Source: an uncultured Bacteroidia bacterium (GTDB lineage Bacteria > Bacteroidota > Bacteroidia > Bacteroidales > UBA932). Taken from it: DNA of 64,000 nt. A program made the position numbers and the translations under genes. The DNA lies in NCBI GenBank assembly GCA_902774155.1, contig CACYHF010000003.1, positions 1-64,000 on the forward strand, given 5' to 3'. The first letter of the stretch is position 1; each line of letters begins with the position of its first letter. Of the stretch, positions 1-8,785 are shown in pieces. The notes below the pieces were generated by a model that saw only the letters and a program-made list of their open reading frames with translations, had not been told where the DNA came from and made no database searches.

Positions 1-423
1 ATGTCTGTCCTCAAAACCTGCGGCTACAAGATCGCCATCCTCAGCGGCGGATTCACCTTCTTCGGCGAGTATCTCCAGCGGCGTTACGGCATCGACTATG
101 TGTATGCCAACGAACTGGAAATCGGCGACGACGGCAAACTCACCGGCCGCTATGTGGGAGAGATTGTGGACGGCCGCCGCAAGGCCGATCTGCTTCGCCT
201 GATCGCTATGACCGAACACGTGAACATTGCGCAGACCATCGCCGTGGGAGACGGTGCCAACGACCTTCCCATGCTCAACGAAGCAGGCCTGGGCATCGCC
301 TTCCACGCCAAACCGCGCGTGAAAGAGAGCGCCGGGCAGAGCCTGAGCACCATCGGCCTGGATGGAGTGCTCTATTTCCTCGGATTCAAGGATTCCCATC
401 TGGGAGAACAAGGTAAATTATGA
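1..423 (+). CDS. serB: Phosphoserine phosphatase SerB, C-terminal part (cut by window start)
   Basis: HAD-superfamily phosphatase of the last step of serine synthesis (phosphoserine to serine). Only the last 140 residues are inside the window. Visible are the motif II segment LSGG (residues 14-17 of the fragment), the motif III lysine in RKADLL (Lys61) and the Mg-binding motif IV GDGANDLPML (83-92). The nucleophile motif DxDxT and any N-terminal ACT region lie upstream of base 1, so the ATG at base 1 is an internal methionine and not the start. The last codons run into the next gene through an ATGA overlap (stop TGA 421-423, next ATG 420-422), so the two are probably translated from one message. 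Confidence 0.92.
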   Translation: MSVLKTCGYKIAILSGGFTFFGEYLQRRYGIDYVYANELEIGDDGKLTGRYVGEIVDGRRKADLLRLIAMTEHVNIAQTIAVGDGANDLPMLNEAGLGIAFHAKPRVKESAGQSLSTIGLDGVLYFLGFKDSHLGEQGKL

Positions 424-3038
424 ATAAGAAACGGATTATAGTCTCGCTGTGCGTCTTTCTGCTGGTCCTTGTGCCCGTATGGGCGGTCTTCAAGGAGAAG
501 AACCTGCAGCAGACCCTCTCCGTGCTCCTTTTGGAGCTCAAGGAAACCTACAATACCCTGCTCAGCTTCAACGGCAGTGCGGAAAAACGCATCCAGGAGC
601 AACATGAGCGTCTGGCCGACCTTATAGACGAGTGCAACGAACTTTCGGTGATCCTGTATTCCCAGGCCTCGGAGAATACCTTCGACCTCACCTTCGCCCT
701 CAACGAAGTTACCAAGCAGTACGAACAGTTCAAGAGCGAACAGACGCCCTATGCCGCAATCAAGGCCTCCTTGAGCACGGAGATGGAACGCTACAACCGT
801 ATGCTGGTCACGCTCCGGAAGATGCCGCCAGAAAGAACGGCCGAGGAAATCGAACAGGCGCCTGAGGTGGCTGTAGCTCTGGATTCAGCTATGATGTCCT
901 CCCTGGCCGATTCTTCCTTAGTGATAATGGATACTCCTGTTTTCGCCAAGGAAGCATACGAACTTAAGATGGACGATGAAACCATTGCCGTCAGGGACAG
1001 CTGCCTCTATGTGACCGAGCAGATTGTAGCCTATTACTGGATGCAACTGCAGCAGATTGAAAAGGACAGCGAGTATTATACTCAAACGGACGAATTGCTC
1101 CGCGGCGCCTATGATTATGCCCAGGAACGCTATAAGATCGTACAGCGAAAACTGTTCGTGGAGGGACAGGGCAATTATTTCAAGACGCTCAAAAGTTTCC
1201 CCAGACGTTTCAAGCGGGCTTTGGCCGATATTAAAAGCCGCTATAGCCTGCGCATGGACAAGTACAAGTCGGACAGCATCATCAGTTCATGGCGGGGCCC
1301 CGTTATCTTTATTTTCTCCTTCCAGTTGCTGGCCATTCTGCTTGTCGCCATCATGCTGGCTACCCTCATCATCAATGTGGGCTTCAAGAAAACCCGTTTC
1401 TGGGGGAAGGATTGGTTCATGGACCACAAAGGCATGATCATCGCCCTCATCGGCTCCATCATTTTCCTTTTCTTCCTGGGTTATACAACCCGGACGGCCC
1501 AGAATACTTTCATCATCCGCTCCTCCAAGGTGATGGGTGAATTCGCCTGGCTCATCTCGGCCATTTTCGCCTCCATGCTCATCCGGCTGGACCGTTCCCG
1601 GAACCGGAGTACCCTGCTGGCCTACGTTCCTACGCTCACAATGGCTTTTTTGGTCATTTATTTCCGGATCATCTTCATTCCCAACAGCGTCATCAATCTG
1701 GTGTTCCCGGCCGTGGTGCTGCTTTCTACCTTATGGCAGTTCTGGATGAATTTCCGTCAGCAAAGCAAGGTGGCCAGGGGAGACCGGATCCTGCTATGGG
1801 TCAGTGCGGCTGCTATGGCAATTTCCACCCTGATGTCCTGGGCCGGAATGGTGATGGGAGCCCTTCTGTTCCTGATCTGGTGGATGTTTATGCTGGCCTT
1901 TTTGGAAGCTGTCATTGCCGTTGCGGAACTGTTGGACCGCTATAATGATAATTCCATCAAACAGAGAAAGGCAACCTATAGGAGCAAGCATCCAGACCTG
2001 CCTCTCAGCTCGGCCAAGGGTTCTTTCATCGAGGTTACCTGGCTGTACGACCTGTGCCGGATGACCCTGGTCCCGCTGTTGGGCATCTGGTCTTTCCCGG
2101 GAGCCGTGTTTATGGCCTGCAACGTGTTTAATTTCAACACGGTAGCCCATGATATCTTCTTCCATCCCTTCATTCATTCCGGCGATGATGGCACCGGGTT
2201 TACGGTGTCCCTTTTCAACATCATCCTGATCATCAGCCTGTTCTTCCTGTTCCGCTACATTGTTTATGCCGCCAAGGCTTTCTACCGGGTATGGAGAACC
2301 CGTTCTGCCATCCGTAAACTGGGAGAGAATGTGGCCTTCAAGGAAACCGACATCAATTTCAACCTGGCCAACAACGTCATTACCTTGCTTGTCTGGGGAC
2401 TGTATGTGGTTATCATTTTCATTATGCTCCAGATTCCGGCTTCCGGCCTGGCGCTTATCTCCACCGGCCTGGCCACGGGTATCGGCTTTGCCATGAAGGA
2501 TGTACTCAACAACTTCTTCTACGGCATCCAGCTTATGAGCGGTCGCGTGCGGGTGGGTGATGTGGTGGAATGTGACGGCATCCGGGGAACTGTAGTGGGC
2601 CTGAGTTACCAAAGCACCCAGATCGAGGCCATAGACGGCTCTATCATTATCTTCACCAATACGGCGTTGTTCAATCAGAACTTCAAGAACCTGACCCGCA
2701 ACAATTCCTATCAGCTGGTTACCCTCACGGTGGGGGTTGCCTATGGGACCGATGTGGATAAAGCCCGCCAGATCATCCTGGATGCGTTGGAGCCGCTTAT
2801 GATCAAGGACAAGTATGGACGGGAGCTGGTGGACAAAAAGCGCGGTGTGACCGTGCGTCTGCAAGACTTCGGTGACAGCTCGGTAGACCTCCTCGTCATT
2901 ATGCACGTGGTGGTGGATTCCTACGCTGTCTTCGCTGGAAAGGCCCGCGAAGCCATCTACAACGCCTTCGCTGCCAACGGCATCGAGATTCCTTTCCCGC
3001 AGCGGGATGTGTACATCAAAGAAGCCCCTAAAGGGTAG
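420..3038 (+). CDS. Large MscS-family mechanosensitive channel
   Basis: 872-residue inner-membrane protein. It starts with a hydrophobic signal or anchor segment (about residues 5-23), followed by a charged, mostly helical periplasmic region (25-285) with coiled-coil character. Many membrane spans follow (about 290-630), then a canonical MscS module (about 645-865): the pore-lining helix rich in Gly and Ala (GLATGIGFAMKDVLNN) and the beta domain (GDVVECDGIRGTVVGL). The layout resembles the large MscK/MscM-type channels that open on hypo-osmotic shock, but it is shorter than the E. coli proteins. It overlaps serB by 4 bases and its 3' end overlaps mutY on the other strand by 11 bases. The conductance role is inferred from the family. 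Confidence 0.9.
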   Translation: MNKKRIIVSLCVFLLVLVPVWAVFKEKNLQQTLSVLLLELKETYNTLLSFNGSAEKRIQEQHERLADLIDECNELSVILYSQASENTFDLTFALNEVTKQYEQFKSEQTPYAAIKASLSTEMERYNRMLVTLRKMPPERTAEEIEQAPEVAVALDSAMMSSLADSSLVIMDTPVFAKEAYELKMDDETIAVRDSCLYVTEQIVAYYWMQLQQIEKDSEYYTQTDELLRGAYDYAQERYKIVQRKLFVEGQGNYFKTLKSFPRRFKRALADIKSRYSLRMDKYKSDSIISSWRGPVIFIFSFQLLAILLVAIMLATLIINVGFKKTRFWGKDWFMDHKGMIIALIGSIIFLFFLGYTTRTAQNTFIIRSSKVMGEFAWLISAIFASMLIRLDRSRNRSTLLAYVPTLTMAFLVIYFRIIFIPNSVINLVFPAVVLLSTLWQFWMNFRQQSKVARGDRILLWVSAAAMAISTLMSWAGMVMGALLFLIWWMFMLAFLEAVIAVAELLDRYNDNSIKQRKATYRSKHPDLPLSSAKGSFIEVTWLYDLCRMTLVPLLGIWSFPGAVFMACNVFNFNTVAHDIFFHPFIHSGDDGTGFTVSLFNIILIISLFFLFRYIVYAAKAFYRVWRTRSAIRKLGENVAFKETDINFNLANNVITLLVWGLYVVIIFIMLQIPASGLALISTGLATGIGFAMKDVLNNFFYGIQLMSGRVRVGDVVECDGIRGTVVGLSYQSTQIEAIDGSIIIFTNTALFNQNFKNLTRNNSYQLVTLTVGVAYGTDVDKARQIILDALEPLMIKDKYGRELVDKKRGVTVRLQDFGDSSVDLLVIMHVVVDSYAVFAGKAREAIYNAFAANGIEIPFPQRDVYIKEAPKG

Positions 3039-4086
3039 TTTTTTCCACTTCCTGGATTAGGAGTTCAAACAGGCGGGGTTTGGCGTAGCGGTCAAGCTCC
3101 GCTTCTTTTATCCAGAAGTATCCCTCCGGCAATTCCGGCCGGTCCGCCGGCTCCCACAGATAAAAATCGCAGATAAGCGTTCGATGCGTCAGCTGATGCT
3201 TCACCCCCTGGTGTAGTAAGCGTATTTCAGACGAAGAAAATTGGTTTTTCGCAAAGCCTTGCGAAAAATAATTTTCTTCGGCCATAACACCTGAAGCCGT
3301 GGGGGATTCAATGGCCAGTGGCTCGTACAGCCCTTGCCAGATGTCTCCGGGGCCTCGTTTGCGGATGGCCGTGCTGCCGTTACAACGCACATAGATGTAG
3401 CTGGAATGCCGTTCCTGCACGGCTACAGGGCTCTTTTTTACCGGGAGCAGCGACACCCGGCCGGTGCGGAAAGCGTTGCAGGAAGCCTGCAAAGGACAGG
3501 TAAGACAGTCCGGGTTTTGCGGGGTGCATTGCAGGGCGCCGAAGTCCATCAGGCCCTGGTTGAAGGCCGATGCCTCCGCCTCCGGGAGCAGCTTCTGGGC
3601 CAAGGCGGTGAATTCCTTCTTGGCCTGCGGCGTCCCTACCGGCGTGGCAAGGCCGAAATGCCGGGCCAGCACCCGGTACACGTTGCCGTCTACTACCGCT
3701 GCCGGCAATCCGAAGCAGATGGAGCCGATGGCTGCGGCCGTATAATCGCCCACACCTTTCAGTGCGCGAATGCCCTCCAGCGTGTCCGGAAAAGCCCCCA
3801 GCGCCACGATCTGCCGGGCGGCTGCGTGCAGGTTTCGGGCACGGGAATAATAGCCCAAACCTTCCCAGAGTCGCAATACCTCATCTTCGGAAGCATCGGC
3901 CAGATCCTGTACGGTAGGGAAGCGCTCCATAAAGCGCTGCCAGTAAGCCGTTCCCTGCGCAATCCGGGTTTGCTGAAGGATGATTTCGCTGAGCCAGACC
4001 GCATACGGATTCTGCGTACGGCGCCAGGGAAGGTCCCGTCCGTTGGCGGCATACCAGTCCAGGATGGTGCGGGAAAAAGCGTCCAT
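3028..4086 (-). CDS. mutY: A/G-specific adenine DNA glycosylase MutY
   Basis: 352-residue base-excision repair enzyme that removes adenine paired with 8-oxoguanine. Visible are the catalytic Glu34 in WLSEIILQQT, the helix-hairpin-helix LKGVGDYTAAA (109-119) followed by the catalytic Asp133 in VVDGNV, and four cysteines of the 4Fe-4S cluster (Cys187, 194, 197, 203; spacing 6-2-5). The C-terminal NUDIX-like domain that reads 8-oxoG follows (about 225-345). The start overlaps the maf stop by one base (TGATG), so it is the last gene of kdsC-maf-mutY. The 3' end is convergent with the MscS gene and overlaps it. Confidence 0.96.
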   Translation of the reverse strand: MDAFSRTILDWYAANGRDLPWRRTQNPYAVWLSEIILQQTRIAQGTAYWQRFMERFPTVQDLADASEDEVLRLWEGLGYYSRARNLHAAARQIVALGAFPDTLEGIRALKGVGDYTAAAIGSICFGLPAAVVDGNVYRVLARHFGLATPVGTPQAKKEFTALAQKLLPEAEASAFNQGLMDFGALQCTPQNPDCLTCPLQASCNAFRTGRVSLLPVKKSPVAVQERHSSYIYVRCNGSTAIRKRGPGDIWQGLYEPLAIESPTASGVMAEENYFSQGFAKNQFSSSEIRLLHQGVKHQLTHRTLICDFYLWEPADRPELPEGYFWIKEAELDRYAKPRLFELLIQEVEKTTL

Positions 4087-4682
4087 CAGAGGAAACTCTG
4101 CAGTTTTTCATAGACCCGCTGCACGGGGAACCCCACCACGTTGAAGTAAGAGCCCTCGATGCGCGTGATGCCCACGTGGCCGATCCATTCCTGGATGGCA
4201 TAGGCCCCGGCTTTGTCGTAGGGCTTGTAAGTATCTACGTAATAGGCGATTTCCTCTTCTGTAAGGGGCTTAAACCACACCTGGGTGGTTACGTCGAAGG
4301 TTTCTTCCCGGCTTAAGCTTCGGAGGGTGACGGCCGTGGTCACGTGATGCGCGCGCCCGGAAAGGTCCCGGAGCATACGCAGGGCATCGGCCCGGTCCTT
4401 GGGTTTGCCCAGGATTTCGCCGGGACGTTCTCCCTGTGGCGGGAGGATTACCATGGTATCTGCGGTGATGAGGATTTCCCCTTCTTGCAAAGGCCGGTGA
4501 AAGCCGTGTGACTTGCCCTGGGACATGAGGCGGGGGACCTGGTCATAAGGGATTCCGGGTCCGAAGCTTTCCTGGAAGTTATTACCCGTATCTACTTCAA
4601 AATCAATGTCGAGCCCCTTGAACAATTCCCGCCGTCTGGGGGAGTTGCTACCCAGGATGATGTGTTTTCCCTGCAGGTTCAT
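4086..4682 (-). CDS. maf: Maf-family nucleotide pyrophosphatase
   Basis: 198-residue Maf/YhdE-type nucleoside triphosphate pyrophosphatase, thought to cleanse dTTP/UTP or modified nucleotides. The N-terminal signature LGSNSPRRREL (10-20) and the acidic ITADTMV (72-78, Asp75) are intact, as is the KPKDRADALRML helix. The start at 4682 (MNLQGK) is preferred over an in-frame ATG at 4850, because upstream codons lie inside kdsC and encode low-complexity Arg/Pro sequence with no homology to the family. The gap to kdsC is 4 bases. Sequence alone does not settle dTTP/UTP versus m7GTP specificity; the TADT and PKD context fits the YhdE group. Confidence 0.93.
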   Translation of the reverse strand: MNLQGKHIILGSNSPRRRELFKGLDIDFEVDTGNNFQESFGPGIPYDQVPRLMSQGKSHGFHRPLQEGEILITADTMVILPPQGERPGEILGKPKDRADALRMLRDLSGRAHHVTTAVTLRSLSREETFDVTTQVWFKPLTEEEIAYYVDTYKPYDKAGAYAIQEWIGHVGITRIEGSYFNVVGFPVQRVYEKLQSFL

Positions 4683-4686
4683 GGGC

Positions 4687-5214
4687 CTAGAATCTCCGTT
4701 TGTATTCGGTGGCGTCGAAGGTCCAGTTTCCCTGGGCCCGCAAGGTGGCTTCGATGCATTCCCGCAGGCAGCCCTTGCCGCCCGGGCGGGACGAAACCCA
4801 GTCCGCGATCTCCTTAACCTCTTCCACGGCGTCGGACGGGCACACGCCACAGCCGCAGGCTATCATTACATCCTTGTCCGGGACGTCATCGCCGAAGTAC
4901 ATGACGTCTTCCGGCAGTAAGTGGTGGCGTTCACAGAACTGGGCGAACTGTTCCCGTTTGTCGCGGCAGTGGAGGAAGACATCTTCGGCCGGAACCCCAC
5001 TGGTTACCATACGTTTACGGATGCTCTCCGAGCTGCCGCCGGTAATGATGGCCACCGGATAACCGTGCATGACGGCCATCCGGATGGCAAAGCCGTCCTT
5101 GGCGTCGTAGGTGCGGAGCAGGTCTCCGTCGCTGAAACAGAAAACCCCGCCGTCCGTAGCAACCCCGTCAATATCAAAGGCAAAAGCCTTAATCCTCAGT
5201 AATTTTTGTTCCAT
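4687..5214 (-). CDS. kdsC: 3-deoxy-D-manno-octulosonate 8-phosphate phosphatase KdsC
   Basis: 175 residues, the usual length for the capless C0-type HAD phosphatase that makes KDO for the lipopolysaccharide inner core. FDIDGVATDG (13-22) carries the two catalytic aspartates (Asp14, Asp16), IITGGSS (57-62) is motif II and YFGDDVPDKDVM (107-117) is motif IV. The C-terminal half carries Cys-rich CGCGVCPSDAVEEV, typical of the tetrameric family. It heads the kdsC-maf-mutY operon. The 85 base gap to DUF3467 upstream holds an interspersed palindromic repeat. Confidence 0.94.
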   Translation of the reverse strand: MEQKLLRIKAFAFDIDGVATDGGVFCFSDGDLLRTYDAKDGFAIRMAVMHGYPVAIITGGSSESIRKRMVTSGVPAEDVFLHCRDKREQFAQFCERHHLLPEDVMYFGDDVPDKDVMIACGCGVCPSDAVEEVKEIADWVSSRPGGKGCLRECIEATLRAQGNWTFDATEYKRRF

Positions 5215-5230
5215 GGTTGAATCGAAGGAT

Positions 5231-5273
5231 CGGAGCGAAGCGACCCAGGGGGGCTGGGGGATCAGGCCCCCAG
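5231..5273 (-). repeat. 43 base interspersed palindromic repeat, copy A
   Basis: Read on the minus strand, a 7-bp stem CTGGGGG/CCCCCAG is followed by CCCCCTGGGTCGCTTCGCTCCG. It matches 47640-47682 (plus strand) at 40 of 43 positions. This copy lies 27 bases downstream of the DUF3467 gene and upstream of kdsC, in the same orientation relative to the preceding gene as the other copy. Confidence 0.85.
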
Positions 5274-5292
5274 ATGTGAAACAATTAAAAGT

Positions 5293-5308
5293 AAGTCCGT
5301 TAGGACTT
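5293..5308 (-). other. Hairpin with the DUF3467 stop codon in its loop
   Basis: On the minus strand AAGTCC, loop TAAC, GGACTT: a perfect 6-bp stem whose four-base loop contains the TAA stop of the DUF3467 gene (5302-5300). The same geometry recurs at tamL and ispG. Confidence 0.6.
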
Positions 5309-5641
5309 GCTGCCGCCGCCTAAAGGGCCGAAATCGGCCAAGTTGAAGGTGCCGCCCGGCTGGGGTCCTTTGCCGCCCAGGTCGATGACGCCGAACTGGG
5401 CCTCATATTTGGAAATATTGTCGAAGAGGGCGTTCATCAGGCGTTTGGCGTGTTCCGGCGTCATAATGATGCGGCTGCCGATTTCCGGCTTCACCAGACC
5501 GGGCAGGGTGGTGGCGAAATCGATGATGAACTCGCTGCGGGAATGGGAGATGATGGCCAGGTTGGAATAGGAACCTTTGGCTACCTCGGGCTTCAGTTCC
5601 AATTGAATCTGGTTCTGGGGTTTGGGCTGATTATTATCCAT
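5300..5641 (-). CDS. DUF3467 family protein
   Basis: Small soluble protein of 113 residues matching the Bacteroidota-typical DUF3467 family. Family features seen are the YSNLAIISHSRSEFIIDF strand pair, a VKPEIGSRIIMTPEHAKRL segment and a Gly/Pro-rich tail ending GGGSKS. The start at 5641 (MDNNQPK) is chosen over 5671 because a TAnnTTTG box on the minus strand at 5667-5660 places transcription start near 5653, which would exclude the longer form. Function is unknown; the family has been likened to small chaperone-like or regulatory proteins but nothing here proves that. It is divergent from valS. Confidence 0.82.
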   Translation of the reverse strand: MDNNQPKPQNQIQLELKPEVAKGSYSNLAIISHSRSEFIIDFATTLPGLVKPEIGSRIIMTPEHAKRLMNALFDNISKYEAQFGVIDLGGKGPQPGGTFNLADFGPLGGGSKS

Positions 5642-5659
5642 TTCAAGTACTTGTTTCCG

Positions 5660-5667
5660 CAAATTTA
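5660..5667 (-). promoter_or_regulatory. -7 box for the DUF3467 gene
   Basis: TAAATTTG on the minus strand fits the Bacteroidota -7 consensus TAnnTTTG. No clear -33 element. It is back to back with the valS promoter. Confidence 0.5.
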
Positions 5668-5679
5668 ACAAAAATTCTG

Positions 5680-5687
5680 TATATTTG
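5680..5687 (+). promoter_or_regulatory. -7 box for the valS operon
   Basis: TATATTTG with a weak TTTC at 5654-5657 (22 bases upstream). It gives a leader of about 25 bases. The leader ends in AAAGGAGAT directly before the ATG, an unusually strong Shine-Dalgarno sequence for this genome. Confidence 0.6.
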
Positions 5688-5716
5688 TAGGATAGATATA
5701 GATTGATAAAGGAGAT

Positions 5717-8368
5717 ATGAAAGAATTAGCCGCAAAGTACAGTGCTAAGGCAGTGGAAGACAAGTGGTACGCCTACTGGCTGGAACACAAGTTCTTCCAT
5801 AGCGAACCCAATGAGAAAGAGCCGTATACCATCGTGATTCCGCCGCCCAATGTGACGGGCATCCTGCACATGGGGCACGTACTCAACAATACCCTCAACG
5901 ACGTCCTCATCCGCAAGGCCCGTATGGACGGGAAAAACGCCTGCTGGGTCCCGGGAACGGACCACGCCTCCATCGCTACCGAAAACAAGGTGGTGGCCAA
6001 GCTCAAGGCTATGGGCATCCGCAAGGAGGATATCGGCCGCGAGGAATTCCTCAAACACGCCTGGGAATGGAAGGAGGAGCACGGCGGCATCATCCTGCAG
6101 CAGCTGCGCAAACTGGGTTGTTCCTGTGACTGGGACCGCACCCGTTTCACCATGGAGCCGGCGCTCAGCCAAGCTGTAATCAACACCTTCGTGTATTTCT
6201 ACAAGAAAGGCTGGATTTACAAAGGCGTACGAATGGTGAACTGGGACCCCGTGGCCCTCACGGCCGTGAGTGACGACGAAGTGATCCACAAAGACACCCA
6301 GAGCCATTTCTACCACCTGAAATACTTCATCTCGGACGGCAACGGAAACCCCACGGACAAGTTCCTGGTTATCGCCACCACCCGTCCGGAGACCATTATG
6401 GCCGATGCCGCCATCTGCGTGAACCCCAAGGACGAACGTCACTTCTGGCTCAAGGGCAAGAAGGTGCTCATCCCGCTCATCAACCGGGAAATCCCCGTGA
6501 TTGAGGACGACTACGTGGAAATGGACTTCGGTACCGGCTGTCTGAAGGTGACCCCGGCACACGACGTACACGACTACGAGATCGGCCTGCGGCACAACCT
6601 GCCCGTGCTGGAGATTATGGACGACCACGGCTGCCTGAACGAAAAAGCCCAGATCCTCGTTGGGGAAGACCGCTTCGTGGCCCGCAAGAAGATTGTCAAG
6701 ATGCTGGAAGAGGCCGGCAACCTGGTCAAGGTGGAAGATTACACTTCGCCGGTAGGGTACAGCGAGCGCACGGATGCCGTGATCGAGCCCAAGCTCAGCG
6801 CCCAGTGGTTCCTGAAGATGGAAAACCTGGCCGCCACCGCCCTGGAAACCGTACTCAGCGGCCGCACCAACTTTATTCCGGAAAAATACGTGAATACCTA
6901 CCGCCACTGGATGGAGAACGCCCGCGACTGGTGCATCTCCCGTCAGCTTTGGTGGGGGCAGCGCATCCCCGCCTGGTACCTGCCGGACGGCAGCGTAGTG
7001 GTGGAAGCCACGGCTGAAGCAGCGCTGAAGGCGGCCCAGGCTATCAATCCGAATATCAAGGCCGAAGACCTTCGTCAAGATGAAGACGTGCTGGATACCT
7101 GGTTCAGTTCCTGGCTGTGGCCCATCTCCGTGTTCGACCCGGAAAAGCCCGGTCATCCGGAACATAAGCCCAACAAAGACCTGGCATACTATTATCCCAC
7201 CAGTGACCTGGTAACGGGACCGGATATCATCTTCTTCTGGGTGGCCCGCATGATCATGGCCGGCGAGGAATTTATGGGCAAGCAGCCCTTCTCCAACGTG
7301 TACTTTACCGGCATCGTGCGTGACAAGATCGGCCGCAAGATGTCCAAGACCCTGGGCAACAGCCCGAACCCGCTGGATCTGATCGATACCTATGGGGCCG
7401 ATGCCGTCCGTATCGGTATGCTGCTTTGCTCCAGCGCCGGCAACGATATCTTCTACGACGAAGCCCAGATCAAGCAGGGCGCTGCCTTCTGCAACAAGAT
7501 CTGGAACAGCTACCGCCTGGTGAAAGGCTTCAGCGTGGACGCCAATCTGCCGCAGAGCGCAGTGGCCGCATCGGCCATCGAATGGTTCGGCGCCAAGCTG
7601 TCCCAGACGGTGGCGCTGGTGGAAGACCATTACAGCAAATTCCGCATCTCGGATGCCCTGATGACCATTTACAAACTCTTCTGGGACGACTATTGCTCCT
7701 GGTACCTGGAGGCCATTAAACCCGCCTACGGACAGCCCATCGATGCTGCCACGCAGCAGGCTACCCTGGGCTTCTTCGAGTCCCTCCTGAAACTCATCCA
7801 TCCGGTGATGCCGTTCATCACGGAAGAACTTTGGCAGGATATCGCGGAGCGCAAGGAAGGGGAGACCATCCTCTTCGCCCCTACGCCCAAGGCCGAATCC
7901 TATGATCCCGCCGTCCTGGACAACTTCGCCCTGGCTATGGAAGCCGTGAACGGCGTTCGCGGCGTGCGCAGTCAGCGCAATATCGCCCCGAAGGAAGCGC
8001 TGAAACTCTTCATCAAGGGTTCCGCTTTCCCCAACATCCCGCTGGTGGAGAAAATGGCCAACTGCCAGGTGCAGCTGGTGGAAGGTTTCGGCAACGTCCA
8101 GGGCGTGGCATTCCTGGTTCGTACGCAGGAACTCTTCGTGGTCCTGGACGGCCAGGTGAACGTGGCCGAGGAACTGGCCAAGGCCGAAAAAGACCTGGCC
8201 TATCTCCAGAAATTCCTGCAGGGCGTGCGCGGAAAGCTCTCCAATGAGCGTTTCGTGGCCCACGCACCCGCGGCGGTCATCGAGATGGAGCGCAAGAAAG
8301 AGGCCGATGCCCTCTCCAAGATCGAGAGCCTCGAAGCCCAGATTCAGCAACTGAAAAAGAGTGAGTAA
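5717..8368 (+). CDS. valS: Valyl-tRNA synthetase
   Basis: 883-residue class Ia aminoacyl-tRNA synthetase charging tRNA-Val. The HIGH-type motif reads HMGH (51-54, within PPPNVTGILHMGH) and the KMSKS loop is GRKMSKTLGNSPNP (near residue 540). The editing domain lies between them (VIATTRPETIMADAA, HDVHDYEIG), then the anticodon-binding domain and a C-terminal coiled-coil arm (about 810-883). Length and domain order are standard. It heads a seven-gene operon and overlaps the next gene by one base (TAATG). No T-box or other leader structure was seen upstream. Confidence 0.97.
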   Translation: MKELAAKYSAKAVEDKWYAYWLEHKFFHSEPNEKEPYTIVIPPPNVTGILHMGHVLNNTLNDVLIRKARMDGKNACWVPGTDHASIATENKVVAKLKAMGIRKEDIGREEFLKHAWEWKEEHGGIILQQLRKLGCSCDWDRTRFTMEPALSQAVINTFVYFYKKGWIYKGVRMVNWDPVALTAVSDDEVIHKDTQSHFYHLKYFISDGNGNPTDKFLVIATTRPETIMADAAICVNPKDERHFWLKGKKVLIPLINREIPVIEDDYVEMDFGTGCLKVTPAHDVHDYEIGLRHNLPVLEIMDDHGCLNEKAQILVGEDRFVARKKIVKMLEEAGNLVKVEDYTSPVGYSERTDAVIEPKLSAQWFLKMENLAATALETVLSGRTNFIPEKYVNTYRHWMENARDWCISRQLWWGQRIPAWYLPDGSVVVEATAEAALKAAQAINPNIKAEDLRQDEDVLDTWFSSWLWPISVFDPEKPGHPEHKPNKDLAYYYPTSDLVTGPDIIFFWVARMIMAGEEFMGKQPFSNVYFTGIVRDKIGRKMSKTLGNSPNPLDLIDTYGADAVRIGMLLCSSAGNDIFYDEAQIKQGAAFCNKIWNSYRLVKGFSVDANLPQSAVAASAIEWFGAKLSQTVALVEDHYSKFRISDALMTIYKLFWDDYCSWYLEAIKPAYGQPIDAATQQATLGFFESLLKLIHPVMPFITEELWQDIAERKEGETILFAPTPKAESYDPAVLDNFALAMEAVNGVRGVRSQRNIAPKEALKLFIKGSAFPNIPLVEKMANCQVQLVEGFGNVQGVAFLVRTQELFVVLDGQVNVAEELAKAEKDLAYLQKFLQGVRGKLSNERFVAHAPAAVIEMERKKEADALSKIESLEAQIQQLKKSE

Positions 8369-8781
8369 TGGCCCTTTTTACCGCTACATTCCCCGTCCGT
8401 TATTACGAGACCGATCAGATGGCCGTGGTGCACCACTCGAACTATATCCGCTATTTCGAGATCGCCCGCGACGAGATGATGATCCAGCTGGGCTTTCCCA
8501 TCGAACGCTGTGAGGCCGAATTGGGGGTGCTGGTCCCCATCGTCTCCGTGGAATGCCGTTTCCGCCATCCGGCGCGGATGGGCGATGTGCTCACCGCCAC
8601 GGCCGAGGTAAAACGTGTCCCCCAGGCCAAGATGGTAATTGCCCAGACGGTGGTGAACCAGGATGGCGTCCTCTGTGCGGAAGGAACGGTGACCCTGGGC
8701 TTCCTGAACAAGGAAACCTTTACGCCGGTACGCTGTCCGGAGGAATTGACCGTATTGATTGAAAAACACTTAAATAACTGA
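8368..8781 (+). CDS. YbgC/4-hydroxybenzoyl-CoA-type acyl-CoA thioesterase
   Basis: 137-residue single hot-dog-fold thioesterase. The N-terminal signature [20 protein letters not shown] (12-31), with active-site Asp16, is typical of the YbgC/4HBT family. Such enzymes hydrolyse short or medium acyl-CoA or acyl-ACP; in proteobacteria YbgC goes with the Tol-Pal envelope genes. Here the neighbours are valS (one base overlap) and tatA (4 base gap), so the substrate cannot be read from context. Confidence 0.85.
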   Translation: MALFTATFPVRYYETDQMAVVHHSNYIRYFEIARDEMMIQLGFPIERCEAELGVLVPIVSVECRFRHPARMGDVLTATAEVKRVPQAKMVIAQTVVNQDGVLCAEGTVTLGFLNKETFTPVRCPEELTVLIEKHLNN

Positions 8782-8785
8782 TATT

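Noticed and set aside
1794..2906. A 370-codon antisense frame in the MscS gene.
   Set aside because: Low-complexity His/Gln/Gly product, no family match, mirrors a real membrane protein.
3021..3046. Terminator between MscS and mutY (CCCTAAAGGG plus T-run).
   Set aside because: Stem of only 4-5 bp and it overlaps both coding ends; not strong enough to annotate.
5680..5716. T-box or other riboswitch upstream of valS.
   Set aside because: The leader is only about 25 bases with no specifier loop or antiterminator.
5726..8350. An 874-codon open frame antisense to valS.
   Set aside because: Mirror-frame artefact of GC-rich codon use; the sense protein is a complete valyl-tRNA synthetase and the antisense product is His/Val/Gly-rich with no domains.
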